From assembly GCA_021613375.1 (NCBI GenBank), contig CM038704.1, positions 9,016,059 through 9,080,058 of the forward strand: 64,000 bases of DNA. The letters run 5' to 3'. The notes under the pieces were generated by a model. It was not told where the DNA came from. It searched no databases and saw nothing but the letters and a program-made list of their open reading frames with translations. Positions 32,417 through 45,273 of the stretch are shown piece after piece; within the stretch, counting starts at the first letter, position 1, and every line of letters starts with the position of its first letter. Both the position numbers and the translations under genes were made by a program. This DNA comes from Megaleporinus macrocephalus (Eukaryota > Chordata > Actinopteri > Characiformes > Anostomidae).

Positions 32417-35400
32417 TCATACAGGGTGGACGAACTGATAGACCAGTCTCTGAGACACGTCTGGTTTGCGGATGATGCCCTTCTTGTAGTACTGTCGGAT
32501 GGAGCGGCTAAGCTTGTCATAGTTCATAGCGGGCCGGTTCTTCCTCAGGCCCCACAGCCGCGCTACATGAGCAGAGTCTTCAATTTTAAAGATGCCTTAA
32601 TGAAAGGAAATGAATAATTAAGAGATTTTAAATTAGAGCTTCAAGAAAGGCTTGAGTAAAAAATAAAAACACACTAGCACTGTTGGGGCATCTGCTCCTT
32701 CAGGGTTCTGTACCTTTCTCTTTGTTGAGCCAGCGGATGCAACGTCCATAGCTGTGAGGCTTGAGCAGCAGCTCCCTAAGGAACTGCCACAAGTGGATGG
32801 GCTGACCGGAGCAGGAAGAGTCTGCTTCTGACCACAGCTCTTCTTCACCTGCGGGAAGACAACACAAGCACCGTCATCGTTAGACCTGGCCCTAGACTGG
32901 CTAGGTCAGTGTGTATTCAATCAATCTCTCTGACCTAGGGGTGGCAGCAGGATGATATTTTCCATCAGATTGCATCACATCACAGTCTGATTGGTTCTGT
33001 TATTTGTGATAATGGCACTTTTCACTTAACTGCATCATCCCACTGGTTGCTAATCACTTGCTTTAGCTGCTTTTAACTCCTACTAAGTTTTTACTTTACC
33101 ACTTACAAAATATGGATACATTAAGATATAATATAATAAAATTCTGAACCTGACGTTGATCCTAAGCAAGCTTTTCGATTAGCAACCATGATGGAAAAAT
33201 AAAAGAAATTGTACTGACAGTATTTGATAGATTTTTTTTAATATGGCACTGTATGTGTTCCTATTTATAGAATCTCAGTAACAAAATACATTTTTTGATG
33301 CATATTATTTATTGTAAAATAATGTTTATTGTATCATGATGTTATTTATCTCCCACTTTTACTTTGATTTGATTGCATATAGGAATGTCTCTTAAATGTG
33401 GAATAACATGAAATATTAAAGCTACACTATCTAAGTGTCAGGGATTTGGAGACCTCTCTGGTGGAAATGTGTAATTGCAACACCTAAGCATGTTTATTTT
33501 CCTCCTGCTACTAATTTCAGATTAAACAAAATCAGCGTACATGGCACAGTTTTAACATAAAACGAAATCTGAAATGAATAGCAAAGAATTATTAATAAAA
33601 CAATAAGACTCTGTTACGTTGTCCTGCTTTCTGTACTACATGACTACCAAAACATGAACATGCAATTGAAGTTTAAGTGCACAAACATGCAAACTGTGTG
33701 ACTCACCCGTGACCCTGCTTTCTCCGACCGAACACCTCTCCTTCATCCAGGCAGCTGAGCGTACAAAGACAGGCAAGTTATCTTATAAAATTCCAGAAAA
33801 CGTAAACATATGCTTGCGCACGCTTTGGCAAAGCTTCAACCCGCACCTGATTTCCAGATGTCCAGATGCGCGTGCAGTGTGTCGCCGCACTGCGGCGAGC
33901 GCTGGCGGAAGTCTTCCTCCGTCATGGCGCACAGGTCTTTCCCGTCCAGGTCCTGGAAGGCTTTGCCCACCTGAGGCAGCCGGTACAGATGCTCCGTCCA
34001 CAGCAACCACTTCTGAACATTCCCACAACTCCACTCAACCGGGTCTGAAAGATCCGAGATAAGCATGACTCACTCTGTCTTAATCATTACCCTGCAGCTG
34101 CTGCCCCAGTCCTTTGAGACATCAGTCAAGTTCCATAACATGCGGATTTGTAGATGTTTGCATAGGGCTTTGTGTGTTTTGATGCACCTTTGTGAGAGTC
34201 ATTCAAGGAGAGCGGGAGCGAAAAGTGTGAACGGGGGAAACGGGTATTTACCAAAGGAGGTGCACCGCGAGCGTTTTCAAGGAACGAAATTTGGCATGAC
34301 AGATGTCAGTTAGAAGCTGCTCGCAGGGCAACGAGGACACACCAATAAAATCAATAGCAAGGTTCGGTGAGGTCAGAAGGTTTTAGCGACGCAGTACAAA
34401 GAAGTCAGGCTGGAATATTTATATTTAAGCAGTTGGAATCATGCCTCTTTGCTGCGGCGTTAAATACAGCTGAGCTTGTTAAAATAGCCCACAGACATAG
34501 AAGACGATTGTTGATATGTACTCTTCTAGGCAGGGCTCTTCACCGGTGCAGGGAAAGGGCTTGGCTGGACAATGTAAACATCTACTGCTAGATAAACACC
34601 AAAAGACTTTACGCAAAGCTGCTCCAACAAAGTTGTCCACATGCAAGAGTGGGGATTAGGCACATCCTGGTATGTAAAGCTCAGCTTGACGTCAGGTGCA
34701 GCCTGCGTCAAAGACCTTTGACGGTTTCTCTATTAATTAATGTACTGGATGATTGTTGGAGCTGCATGACTTGTGCACCTTGACCAGACTCATCATTTAT
34801 AACTCCAACCTAGCGGATGAAGAAGTTTCCAATTGTTTATAAAGCTTATCGAGTGGCATCCATCGTCCTGAGAGTTAACAAAATCTGACGTGTGCAAAAG
34901 CTTGAATATCCCTGATCAAATCCAAGTTAATGCTTCCTTGGCATAGAACGTATTCATAGATGCTGTTTGGCTGCAAATTCTGATGCACAATTTTAGATAT
35001 TTGCTGAGTGTAACAAATTGGGTAAAGTAAACCCTGAAATCTGAAATTAAATAAAACAAAATGAATACATGCAACTGGAAAAGATATGTATTTAGTGCTC
35101 TCACTCCTACATGCTCTAGAACTTTGATGCAATAACCATTGCTTGTGTTGAGCTCCAGTATACAAAGTATACCTACATTCATACCACAAGTGATGTAAGC
35201 CAGCCTCTCACCTGGTGTGATGTTCAGCAGTTTGCAGGCGGTCTCAATGTCCTTCAACACTTCTCCCACCACCAGACTCTGGACTTGCTCCAGAGACCTC
35301 TCCTCCACTTGGTCTTCCAGGCCTGGCGACAGTGGTGAACTTCCTAACCCAGGGCTGTCGATGACAGGGCACTGCTCCGGTTCCAGGCAGGGTTCTGGAC

Positions 35401-35671
35401 GAGAGCCGACACCGGCTGAAGCCGAGGAGTCCGCCACTCTCACCAGCCAGGTGGCGTCCTCCGTGAAGAGCATGTCGAAGCAGGACAGGTAGAGTCCCGG
35501 TAGCCCACGCTCGGAGCCGTCTAGCTGCGGTTTACTGTCCACCAGCTCCAGGGTCTTCACGCTCCCCTCTTCTCTTTTCAGGAGAGCCAGAGAACTCTCA
35601 GAGAAAGCAGAGGTGCAGCGCGGGGGCTGGAGCAGGGCACTGTCTGGGTGGACCCGCACCGGACTGGCCAT
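32417..35671 (-). CDS. spdef: spdef: SAM pointed domain-containing ETS transcription factor, five coding exons, complete
   Basis: SPDEF is an epithelial nuclear transcription factor that drives goblet and secretory cell differentiation in mammals and binds GGA(A/T) sites. Coding exons in transcript order: 35671-35212, 34044-33847, 33754-33707, 32848-32714, 32595-32417. All junctions are GT/AG and every intron is phase 1; 1020 nt gives 339 residues plus stop (human about 335). The Pointed domain is about residues 154-219, with SCGNVQKWLLWTEHLYRLPQ and ending HAHLDIWKS. The ETS domain is about 253-338, starting IHLWQFLRELLLKPHSYGR. The recognition helix MNYDKLSRSIRQYYKKG carries the two DNA-contacting arginines (R311, R314). 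The protein ends LVYQFVHPV, as expected for SPDEF. The start ATG sits in GAGGCCATGG, a good initiation context, just after a splice acceptor at 35677. The N-terminal 153 residues are less conserved, as usual. Confidence 0.97.
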
Positions 35672-36201
35672 GGCCTCCTGGGGAGAGGGAAGAGAAGAGA
35701 TTAGAGCCAGGACATCATGCAGAACTTTAAATTCGTAACTTCTAGGCTTGGTCCAAATGTTCAGTCAATATAAAAAGTATGTAAAAAAGCAGTAGGCTTT
35801 TCAAATGGAGTACAAACGTTAACGTGAAGTGAAATTTTCTGAATTCAATGTAAATTGCAAGGCTTCACTTGTGTTGTTCTCCTTCTGTCCAGTTACCTTT
35901 CCGGTAATACAAGCTCTTGTTCCAACACTGATCATATACAGTCAATGTGAGCGGACGAACATGAAAGACTATATTATACTATATCATACTACATGATAAC
36001 TGGTGTTGTGGCGTCCAGTTTCATAGTTCAACTAAACGAGAGAGCAAGCCTGCCTTAAGAGAATTGTGAGCCCTGTTGAGATTCCTGGTCTCTTTAAGTG
36101 TTGGGGGACACACAGGGCACCGAAAAGAGGGACCAAAGCAAGTCACGGTGCAGCATGGGAAGCCAAGGACCAAAACGGATTTGGCTGAAGAACTTACTCA
36201 C

Positions 36202-36310
36202 GGGTCACTACTGCAGAAAGGCGGTTGACGTCCGCGTAAACAACCAGCAGACATCGCTCACTTTTAAGGTGTCATTCCCGCAGCTCCCTGTCTCCACTGT
36301 CAGCGTGAGT
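36202..36310 (-). other. spdef: Candidate 5' noncoding exon of spdef
   Basis: On the minus strand the first coding exon is preceded by CTCTTCCCTCTCCCCAG (acceptor, exon start 35677), so an upstream noncoding exon must exist. About 0.5 kb upstream lies a strong donor, GTGACCC then GTGAGTAAG, with the exon side ending at 36202. The sequence above it (36202-36310) is GC-richer than its neighbourhood. The 5' limit is not defined by anything I can see. The assignment is inference. Confidence 0.4.
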
Positions 36311-37033
36311 TTTTAATGAATGCGAAATGAAATGGAACTGAGTAGAAGACAGACTGACACTGCAGAATGACAAGAGACTGGAAACGGAGGAGCCAGCTAG
36401 AGAAAACCAGTAGAGTGATGAGAAGATAGTGTTCTAAGGTATTGTTGCAGGATTTAAAAAGAGGGATGTTATCAAAAATGTTAATTAATGTTTTTAGACT
36501 TGGACCCTGATAATATGTGGTTCTTTAAACTTTTGAAATATTCTTCATACAGACACATCTTATTTATACTGTACCTCGAGGAAGGTTCTTTAGAGATCCT
36601 AGAGAACTGAACAAATGGGTTGGCATGTAAACATTTCTAAAGCTTTTAAATATTCTATTCACTCCACAGTCCATCTTTTTATTTAATATAGCTTGTATTT
36701 ACCAGCCAACCTTTATGCTGTGTGAATCATAATAATCTGAATAATGGAAATAGTTTGAAAGCACATTTTTCCTTTTTCTGTAGAATTACCATTTTGCATA
36801 TATAAGCTTTTGTTCTCAACACTGATGGTACAGTATTTAGAAAGTAAGCTGCCAGAAAGGCCCATTTCCAAGTTATTGTTTTTGCGATGTCACAAAAAAC
36901 AACCCATTTATTGGCTAATGAGAACTAAACCCCCTCATTCAAGCTCATTGAAGCTTTCAACCCCAACATGGTCTTGTAAAAATGAAGTATGGCTACATTT
37001 TGGTACATGAAATCATACAAATGTTATTTATGT
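36311..37033. other. Upstream of spdef, noncoding
   Basis: Probably contains spdef upstream regulatory DNA. No promoter element can be named from sequence. Confidence 0.3.
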
Positions 37034-37362
37034 CATTTAGAGTGGGTTTGGTGTGAAATGGTTTAGATTTCTCTAGAGCACTGGTAATGGGAACCTGAGG
37101 GCATAGTGTAAATATAAATATAGCCATTTTATTTAGAATGAAAACCACCAATTAACCTACATGTGCCTTGTATAATTTATAATACGTAATAAAAAAAAAT
37201 TGGCTACTATTTTGTCTTACAGAGTGCAGCTTGTATCTCTCCAACCACAAATCAATTGAATAAAATGTGTTTAAGTGTGATTAAGCAATGTCACTGGACG
37301 GCATATTCATAACTATTTCTGTTTCTATGAAACAGAGCATTTCACACCAAACCACCCTGAAT
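37034..37362. mobile_element. MITE family A, copy 4
   Basis: The left end CATTTAGAGTGGGTTTGGTG with GGTAATGGGAACCTGAGG pairs with the right end GCATTTCACACCAAACCACC. The middle includes AACCACCAATTAACCTACAT, also found in copies at 48.6 and 59.6 kb. Confidence 0.75.
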
Positions 37363-38906
37363 TAATTTGTTAACCATTTAATTATACAATTAAAAAAAAA
37401 AAACAGTCACCCTTCTGTGGAATCACTCCAATGAGTCCTTTTAAACACTTTTATTTTTATTTATTTTTAAGTTTATTTTTGAGTTTATGAGATGCACTAA
37501 TAAAAAAAAACAACAACCAGTCACAGCCTTTAAGACGTGTGCTTGTGGAATTTGGAACATATCTTTATTCATGACAGCCAAGTGTGAGCTGTCTTCCAAA
37601 CGCACAGATGGAGAACGAGCGGCAGTCGTAGATTATCTGCTGTCAATGTTCTCGTACGTCTTCAGAGCAGTTTGTCGCATGCCACATGCTCATTGATACA
37701 CCTTGCATGTGTTTGGACACAGCGACACCCAAATTCATAAAATCCGATGATGGCTCCACACCCAGTGATAGTGGAGGAAATTAGGTACTATTAAACTAAG
37801 TGCAAGCTGTCGATGTATTTATGGCTATTCCGAGGAGGTGCTCTGGTCACATTGGACACATTGATGGAAAGGAAGCAGCTCAGGCCTCTCTTTGCACATC
37901 TCTATGCGAACACAAAAGGAAGCCTTGGCTAGCGTCTTTGAAGCTGCCCTCTGGTTAACCCTAAAGGAAATGAAGTTATCCTCCTTTAAAGAACCCCTAA
38001 CCCTGCTACGGTTCTCATCCCCGTCTGCTGCTCCCCGCATTCCCTCCTTTCATCCCTCTCTCCTCCCTGGAAAAGAAGGTGCATCTTTTCCTTCATCTGC
38101 GGTCAGCTTAGACACACTGAGCAGCCTAGCGTTCCCTCTCTGTAGCAACAGCTTGCGCTAAGCCCATTACCCTTGCGCATTTGGCCGTATTGACTCAGCC
38201 CAGCAGAGAAGAAGATGCAAACACACTCCCTAGGCAAAGGATTAGAGCCCGTGACTGATCCTTAAATGAGTTTGGTTAAAGACTCGAAAATTCATTTCAG
38301 GGGAATTAGGACTTGCTCCATTTGCCAGGTCAGTGGTGCTCATTGTCACTGAGCTGAGGAACCTTTATAGATTCGGCTAACAGTATAGGTTCAGCGCCAG
38401 ACTCTTTCGAGGCCTTTCTCAGTGTCTGAGCTGCTCTGATTGCTCAATCTGTTGGTGGGGGGATGCTTCCATAGAAGACAGAGGTTGGGGATGTTGAAAG
38501 CGGCACAGTTTGCATGATCCTTATTACTTACTGGAACTTGAGTCTGTTGAGAACTATTACTAAATTTGGTGTGCCAGATTTCAGATTTCCCATGAAAACC
38601 ACATCTGCCCATAAGATACCGACCAGGAAATGGTTAATGCTAGATGAGTAATCCACATAAGACGTTGATCTCACTCAAAAACAACAACACACACAGCAAT
38701 GGAAGATAAAATCAAGAGTAGACGTGTTGAACTGATATCCTCCCGTCCTTATCGCGCTTTCTAGGCTTTCTTTGTTTTGGTTTTGCGCATAGAAAATATA
38801 TGAAGTCATGCAAGGCTGTTTGCCACCTGTAGACTACAACACCCTAAGGGAGAATTTCCACTGACATTTAAAATGTCTTTGTAGTCGAACCCTTGAGATC
38901 AATTAA
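37363..38906. other. Unique-looking noncoding stretch upstream of spdef
   Basis: 37480-38640 is free of recognisable repeats and GC-richer than its flanks. No coding exon identified; possible enhancer region by inference only. Confidence 0.35.
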
Positions 38907-39010
38907 TCAGTGTGGTTTGACGTGAAATGGTTCACTGTAGCAACTTACTGACTCAGATTTCTTCACAGTGGTGGTGAATGGGACCAGGGGTCACCATGTC
39001 TACAACACAA
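38907..39010. mobile_element. MITE family A, copy 5 (left half only)
   Basis: TCAGTGTGGTTTGACGTGAA followed by TTCACAGTGGTGGTGAATGG is the left arm. No matching right arm is visible within the next kilobase. Confidence 0.6.
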
Positions 39011-40050
39011 GTACAGATGTTTTATTTACTGTTTTGTCCCGTTTCAACAATAATCAAACAATTTTTGAAGCCACAAGAATTTATATCTATTTTATTGGTG
39101 TAATAGTGTAACATATTGGTTGTAAATATGCCTCAGTATGTCCTATTATAGGTTAAGAACAAAATATAAATGAAAATTAAGTATACTTTTCCATGGAAGT
39201 TGAAAAGTTCTTGTAAATTGTCTCTCAATGTTGGACTTTCTGGTTGTTGACAGTTTCTTGTTGCAGATTAAACATATTGGGAAACCAGCTGGAGTGTATA
39301 TAAATGCAAATGAGTCTGACCATTCATCTTTAAATTCACAATGTTTGCCTTGAATCTTTCTCTTCTTTGTTATTTCATGAGCTACTAGTTATTCAAGAAT
39401 GTTGTTGTGTCTGTGTTGCTATGTGACCACCAGTCTGCACACTAATCGCCAGGGTTAAAGGTCAATGAATTAACAATTATAATTGTAGCATTAAAATTAC
39501 AGCCTTTAAGACTATTAATTGTTAAAACAGTAATGGACTGTGTGTTAGAACGCTCAGAAAAGCTTTATTTTACTGCAAATAAGGATTATTTTATTTTAAC
39601 CTAAACATAAACGTTTCCAACATCTGTACTAAGACTACCAGTGAGCCTACACTTGGCTTCTCGTATGGATCCGTTATTGTTTACATTTCATGAAAATAAA
39701 TGATTATATACATCAATTTAGTCACCACTTATAGAATAATAACAGTTTTAGCTAATTTTGAGCTCAAAAGCACTAGCCAGCCTGGTGCCTAGCAAACAGT
39801 TGCATGACACAGGAACATGCGTGAAACCATTGAATTTTTTTTAAATTTAAAATACAAAAAAATGTACTGCAGAAAATGTGTGTTTTTGTACTGACAGTTC
39901 TTAATGTTTCTTGCAGATTTTCAAACTTTGGGACAAATTTACTTCAAAACAATGGGATCTAACCGCTCACCATGTGGCCATGAGGGACTGGGATGCAGTT
40001 ACTGCTATAAAATGTGGGGGCATGGCTAAATAAGGCTTCACCTACAGACT

Positions 40051-40055
<5 letters not shown>

Positions 40056-40129
<74 letters not shown>
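40056..40129. repeat. (TA)n microsatellite
   Basis: About 37 TA units, directly against the AAGTACT repeat. Confidence 0.95.
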
Positions 40130-40132
<3 letters not shown>

Positions 40133-40340
40133 CAAAGGTGTCAAAAGTATTCACATTCAGTTCTCAGGTAGAAGAATAGATTCTATAAAGAAGAATAGAT
40201 TCTATGGTTTAAAAATACTTTTGTAGAAGTTGAAGTATCAACTCAAGCTTTTTACTCCGGTAAAAGTTTAAAAGTACTGCTTTTTAAAACAACTTAAAGT
40301 ATAAAAGTAAAAGTAATTCAAGGAAAAAAAATACCATTAA
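40130..40340. repeat. Fish repeat built on AAGTACT/AAAGTA steps
   Basis: CAAAGGTGTCAAAAGTATTC through AACTTAAAGTATAAAAGTAA is a dispersed fish sequence I recognise. AGAATAGATTCTAT occurs twice in a row within it. It abuts the (TA)n array at 40056. Confidence 0.5.
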
Positions 40341-40576
40341 GGACAAAAGCTTAGTCCACACCACAGGAGCCTATAGTGCACTAGCCCACCTCCCCCAAAC
40401 AATCCATAACAGTGGATTATAAAAGCCATAATTACTACAATGTTAAATTAAAATGTTAATTTTAATATATATAGTATGCATATATATATAGTATGTGTCC
40501 TGAGTTTAAATAGATCAGACTATAATCCTTGTAAATATTTAGTCTAAAAAATATTATTTTATTATTAAATAGTTCT

Positions 40577-40829
40577 TTAACCCTCATATTATGTTTAAAA
40601 AAAATACATTCATAATGTTATGGGTCAAACTTATGTTGCACAGTATACAAACACTCAAAATCAAGAAAAGAGTCAAAACAGTAAAACTCATTAAGGTGAA
40701 ATATGAGAACATATGGTGTACATACCATTTTAAAAACTATTTAATGAACTCTTCTTTAGAGAAGGTAACCAGACAACTCAAAGCGGAAACGGGTCAAAGT
40801 GACCCTTAACATAATAGGAGGGTTATTGT
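40577..40829. mobile_element. MITE with TAACCCTCATATTATGTT ends
   Basis: The left end TTTAACCCTCATATTATGTT pairs with the right end AACATAATAGGAGGGTTATT. GGGTCAAA and GGGTCAAAGTGACCC follow inside each end. At about 253 bases it is short and noncoding. An apparent ORF within it is an AT-rich chance frame. Confidence 0.75.
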
Positions 40830-40929
40830 GAGATCACAGATGGAACTCATTTTGTAGAAGTGTCCTTATAGGAGTTTTATATCAAATATTTATAATAGTT
40901 AAACAACAGTAAATCAGAAAAGGCCATTT

Positions 40930-41115
40930 TCTTTTGGTTATTATTTCGGCCGAAACCTTCTGAGAAATGTTCTAATACAACATCCCAGGCATCCGGCAGT
41001 GCATTCATAATAATTTTAAGTAACTATTATCTGCAAGATGAGCATTTTCGGATGTCTGGTTCCGATAACCATGGTTCTGTCCTGGTAAATTGCTCTAGAA
41101 TGGGCTGTTTCACGT
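40930..41115. mobile_element. MITE family A, copy 6 (right half)
   Basis: ATTTCGGCCGAAACCTTCTG, then GGATGTCTGGTTCCGATAAC and AATGGGCTGTTTCAC correspond to the right two thirds of copy 1. The terminal CAAACCACTCTGAATG is lost. Confidence 0.6.
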
Positions 41116-42421
41116 TTCTTTAATGTTTCTAAAGTTTAAAACTTCACCATTAGCATCCAAGCTCACATTCACCAAGCTATTGGCTGTGCTACCATAGAGC
41201 AGCGTGCCTATCACATATAAATATAAACCGTTAATAAGTCTTTCCTGTTGAAAGAAGCTGCACATCAAGATGTAATTTCAGGAAAACAGTTTGAACCGGC
41301 CCAGCGTTTTCTCTGACAGCTGTTTAGTATGAGAGCTATTCACATCGGAAGGACATAAAACGCTGTAATGATTACACACAGTAGGCATGAGATTAAAGCT
41401 TTTGTTCCACCTGACTGTGTCTCACAAAGATGCAACTTTAGACTTCTGAGAGAAGGTCAGCTGTGATGGATGAGGAATTGCAGCAATTGAAAATTACAGT
41501 AGCCTGACTAATGATGCTCTTATTGCTCTTGTTGTGTCCTATGCAGCCTGTTCCCCACACTAAAAGAGTGTTGCTCTTTAAAATACTTCTGCTTTCCTTT
41601 CTTTTTAAGCTAAAATAGTTGAATGTAGTTGTTAAAAACATGTTTTAAAGTCTTAAAATTCTTCACTCCCCAGTTCATACACTTGATATACTGTGGCTGT
41701 TGGTACAAAACTTCATATCTCCAAGGAGAAAGGAGGACACATCCTTAACTTATAATGTAAGTTCTGGTTACAATAGTTTTTAGTTTGAAGGCCATAATAT
41801 GTAAACTATTCAGCAGCCTGTTTAAAGGAGCAGTATGTAAGATGTAGAGGGATCTAATAGAAGAAATGGAATATAGTATACAAAACCAATCGCTTTTTGT
41901 TAGCTGAGGATGAGCGTTACATATTTACATACTAGTGGGTCATCTTCCAATCAAGGCTGCAGTGTTTCTACAGTAGCCCAGAATAGACAAACCACACACT
42001 GGCTATAGAGAGTGCCTTTTATGTTTAGTGTGTCACTGAAGAGGCAGCTTGGTGGCACTAAAGACATAAAAAGACATAGAAAGCTATAAGATGTAGAAAG
42101 AAGAAGAATCCTGGTCAATAAGTCCCACTGTAGTGCATATTTATCAGCAGCTCCATGCATAAAAATCCAGGAGGAAATTTTAATAGCTTAAACCTCCTTA
42201 TTTAAAATCCTACCAGCATTAAAACTATGAGGCTGAAGTTTCTTATTCATGTTTTCTCATTTTCCGTGTTCCACCTTAAATTGTGCAGTAGTTATTATTA
42301 CAATGGCACCAAAATTCAATTGTAGCTCCATTTAAGATGGGACAAAAAAATTCAAATAAGAAGGTGGAGAAAGTCCTTATCAGAAAATGTTGCCAGCATT
42401 GTAAATTAGCATAATACCAGA

Positions 42422-42690
42422 CAAAGTAACATGACTATCTTATTGTGATAGAAGTAGATCATATCTTGAGCTCCAGTTTGAAGAACAAAGTGTTTTTCCA
42501 CGAGGAGAAGCTTGGAAGGGGTTAAATAGACACACTGATGTATGTAAAAGCTATACTTACTGTATAAATACTGTTTAAAAAATATTAAATATTAAAAAAG
42601 AGTGTTTTGCTGAACAAATGAAAGCTTTCTGTCTAAAACAATAGCTTTTTAAATCTAATAATATACCTAAAAATAAAAGTACTTATCAGA
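42422..42690 (+). repeat. Local duplication, first copy
   Basis: AAAGTAACATGACTATCTTA, an almost unbroken 45-base match around GATCATATCTTGAGCTCCAG, then AAGCTTGGAAGGGGTTAAAT and TACTTACTGTATAAATACTG are repeated in order at 43229-43640. About 145 bases present in the second copy are missing here. Confidence 0.75.
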
Positions 42691-43228
42691 AAATGTTGCT
42701 AACATTAAAAGAATGTTTTTATAAAAGTTTATAAAAAGTAATTTTTTATAAAAGTAATTTAATCAGCAGGGAAGTAGTGATTATTAAGATGAACTGAATT
42801 AACATTAAAACCACAATAAAACAACTGAAACATTGAGTTACCATGCTGTGCTAATGATATGTGCATGCGCTTGATAAGTAGTAATTTTGGAGTTTAGTGC
42901 TGTTAGTACTGTTAGTCTAGCTGAAGTTCACGAGACAGGTGTTGTCTGAGGACGCCTGGCGAGCAGTAACAGGAGCTGGCAGTGTTAGATATAGCGGCTG
43001 GGCATTGACCTAGCAAATACTAGTGCGCTGTAATCTTTATAAAATTGTAGATATAAGGAGGAGTACTGCTATGCATGGATCCAGTGTGTTATCAAGCCAT
43101 GATTTTAGGCCTGTACTACATTGTTCAGAGCCTTTTTACATGTTTTCAGCAATTATTTTCCAACATATCCACTACTGAGCAAAAGGCACCATTAGAACAT
43201 AGGTAAATAAGTATAAACACAATACAAA

Positions 43229-43640
43229 GTAACATAAATATCTTATTGTGAGAGAAGTAGATCATATCTTGAGCTCCAGTTTGAAGAACAAAGTGTAGTT
43301 CCAGATTTCTCCTGGACGCCCCAGACATTGTATGAATATTCAGTTCCTTCAGCTGCAATCTTGATTTAGCTTAATGAAGTACTGAGTAGTCAAAGCAGGT
43401 ATTAGATGAGAACTGTAAATAATATTGGGTTGTTTATAGAATGAGAAGCTTGAAAAGGGTTAATAATCACACTGAGGTATGCAAAAGCACTACTTACTGT
43501 ATTAATACTGTTTAAATATTAAAATAAATATATAAATAAATATATAAATAAATAAAGCTTTCCTGAGTAATTTAATGCTTCCTGTCTGGAAAAGGCAGAT
43601 TTTAAATATAATAATGTCTCCAAGAAATCTAGAACAAAAA
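43229..43640 (+). repeat. Local duplication, second copy
   Basis: The direct partner of 42422-42690, offset by about 810 bases. It includes an extra stretch (about 43295-43435) and a TAAATATA-rich tract not present in the first copy. Confidence 0.75.
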
Positions 43641-43844
43641 AAAAATCCTAATCTGTAATTACAAAATCTATTAATCTCCTTCAGACACTGAGATGTCATC
43701 ATTTAAAGTGTTCTGATATCAAATGCTCAAGTCCGATTTTTAACTGCAGGTGTAGCCATTTGATTTACTATCTATAACCACCACACATGGTTTTATATGG
43801 AATGTAATTTACATTGTAACACTCTTGTTTTTGCACACCATGGA

Positions 43845-43985
43845 TGGATTTTTGAAAATGTCTTACCATACTCATAACCATTTACTGCTATAGCTTCCAG
43901 TGAAGGAGCTTTGGGAAGCATTAAATTCTTTAGACATCTGGTTCCTATCACCACCACTACAACAATTCTTTGTAACCCTGTAGCT
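43845..43985. mobile_element. MITE family A, copy 7 (right half)
   Basis: ATGGATGGATTTTTGAAAAT, then TTAGACATCTGGTTCCTATC and ACCACCACTACAAC are family A sequence. The terminus is missing. Confidence 0.55.
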
Positions 43986-45089
43986 ACTCAAATGCTACAT
44001 TTTACACAAAGCCACTCTTTATGCATCATAATGACTATGTGGGAATTTTAAAAAGTGGGTGGAATTGCCCTTGAAATTCCACCTAATAATATTAAACCAA
44101 AACTTCACGAAATCTGATTAAAAAAGCCTCCTCTGTAGCTTTCTGTAAGAGTGAATGGCTTTCTTACCACCATGTACCATCTACCTGTTACTGGATTGCA
44201 TGCTTTTGAATTCATGCTTGATTTCACCACAAACAAAACCGTCCAAATATTTAAAATCGCATGGTATGCTGATATGCAAATTTTTCACATTCCCACTAAG
44301 TCATCCAGATTATGACAGCGCCATGATAAGAATCATTCTCTTGGATCGAATATGACAGTGTTTGCAACCTTCATGTTTTTTTTTCTTTTGGCAACTGTCT
44401 AGTTTCTTGGCTCAACGTCTGGCACAGGTGTCTTATTTCAGGAAGATCTCTTTATGGACTGTGGAAATGATTTCCTCCAGATCTGGTTACCTCCATAATA
44501 ATACCTCCATATCTGCCCATTCTTAAATGCATTTATAATCCAGAATAGACCTTCATATATATTTCTATTAAAAGCTTTTTTTTTATTAAAAATAAAACAA
44601 GCTCAGCTTTGGTCTTTCAGTATGTATTAATATATTAATATGTTTTTAAGGTAAAAAGCTTGCCATTAAATATCAAACATACAGTACATGTAGATAGCTA
44701 GATGAAGTTAAGGCACAATTCAGAGTGCAATGATATTGTATGCTAAAGTAAATGGGTGGGTCCTGGCTTGTATTTGAAATCTATATACAAATACCCCTAG
44801 GTCTGTTCTTACCTCTGTGCATTTAATTACTTTAATTACCCGTAACTGTAGACTGATCATCAAGAGCATCGGACAACCGTTCTATGCCACCAACAGTGAA
44901 CAGCTTTGAACATCTTAACTTCAAACTTCAGTTCCTTATTCTTAGAACTACATGATTAAATGAAAAGTTACTGAATAATTTGCAGTAGTTATTGAATAAT
45001 GACTGAAGATTAATGACTAAATTATAGGCTTCTGTAAAAATCTGTATCTTGCAGGCCTTAAACATATGAAACGTATGTTAAGAGTGTAC

Positions 45090-45092
<3 letters not shown>

Positions 45093-45151
<59 letters not shown>
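45093..45151. repeat. (TA)n microsatellite
   Basis: About 29 TA units, followed by CAGACAGACACCAGTCACTT, whose last bases resemble the edge of repeat C. Confidence 0.95.
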
Positions 45152-45155
<4 letters not shown>

Positions 45156-45273
45156 CAGACACCAGTCACTTCACCTGAATTCACCTCAGCTAAAAACAAC
45201 CCTGCGTGAAGTTTTTTGAGGGTTATTGAAATTCATACGTTCCTTTGGGAATTTCAGCTGTTTGAAATTTCAG

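Noticed and set aside
34916..35671. A single 251-residue minus-strand protein
   Set aside because: Only the first 153 codons are spdef; after the donor at 35212/35211 the frame reads into an intron and loses similarity. The true protein continues at 34044.
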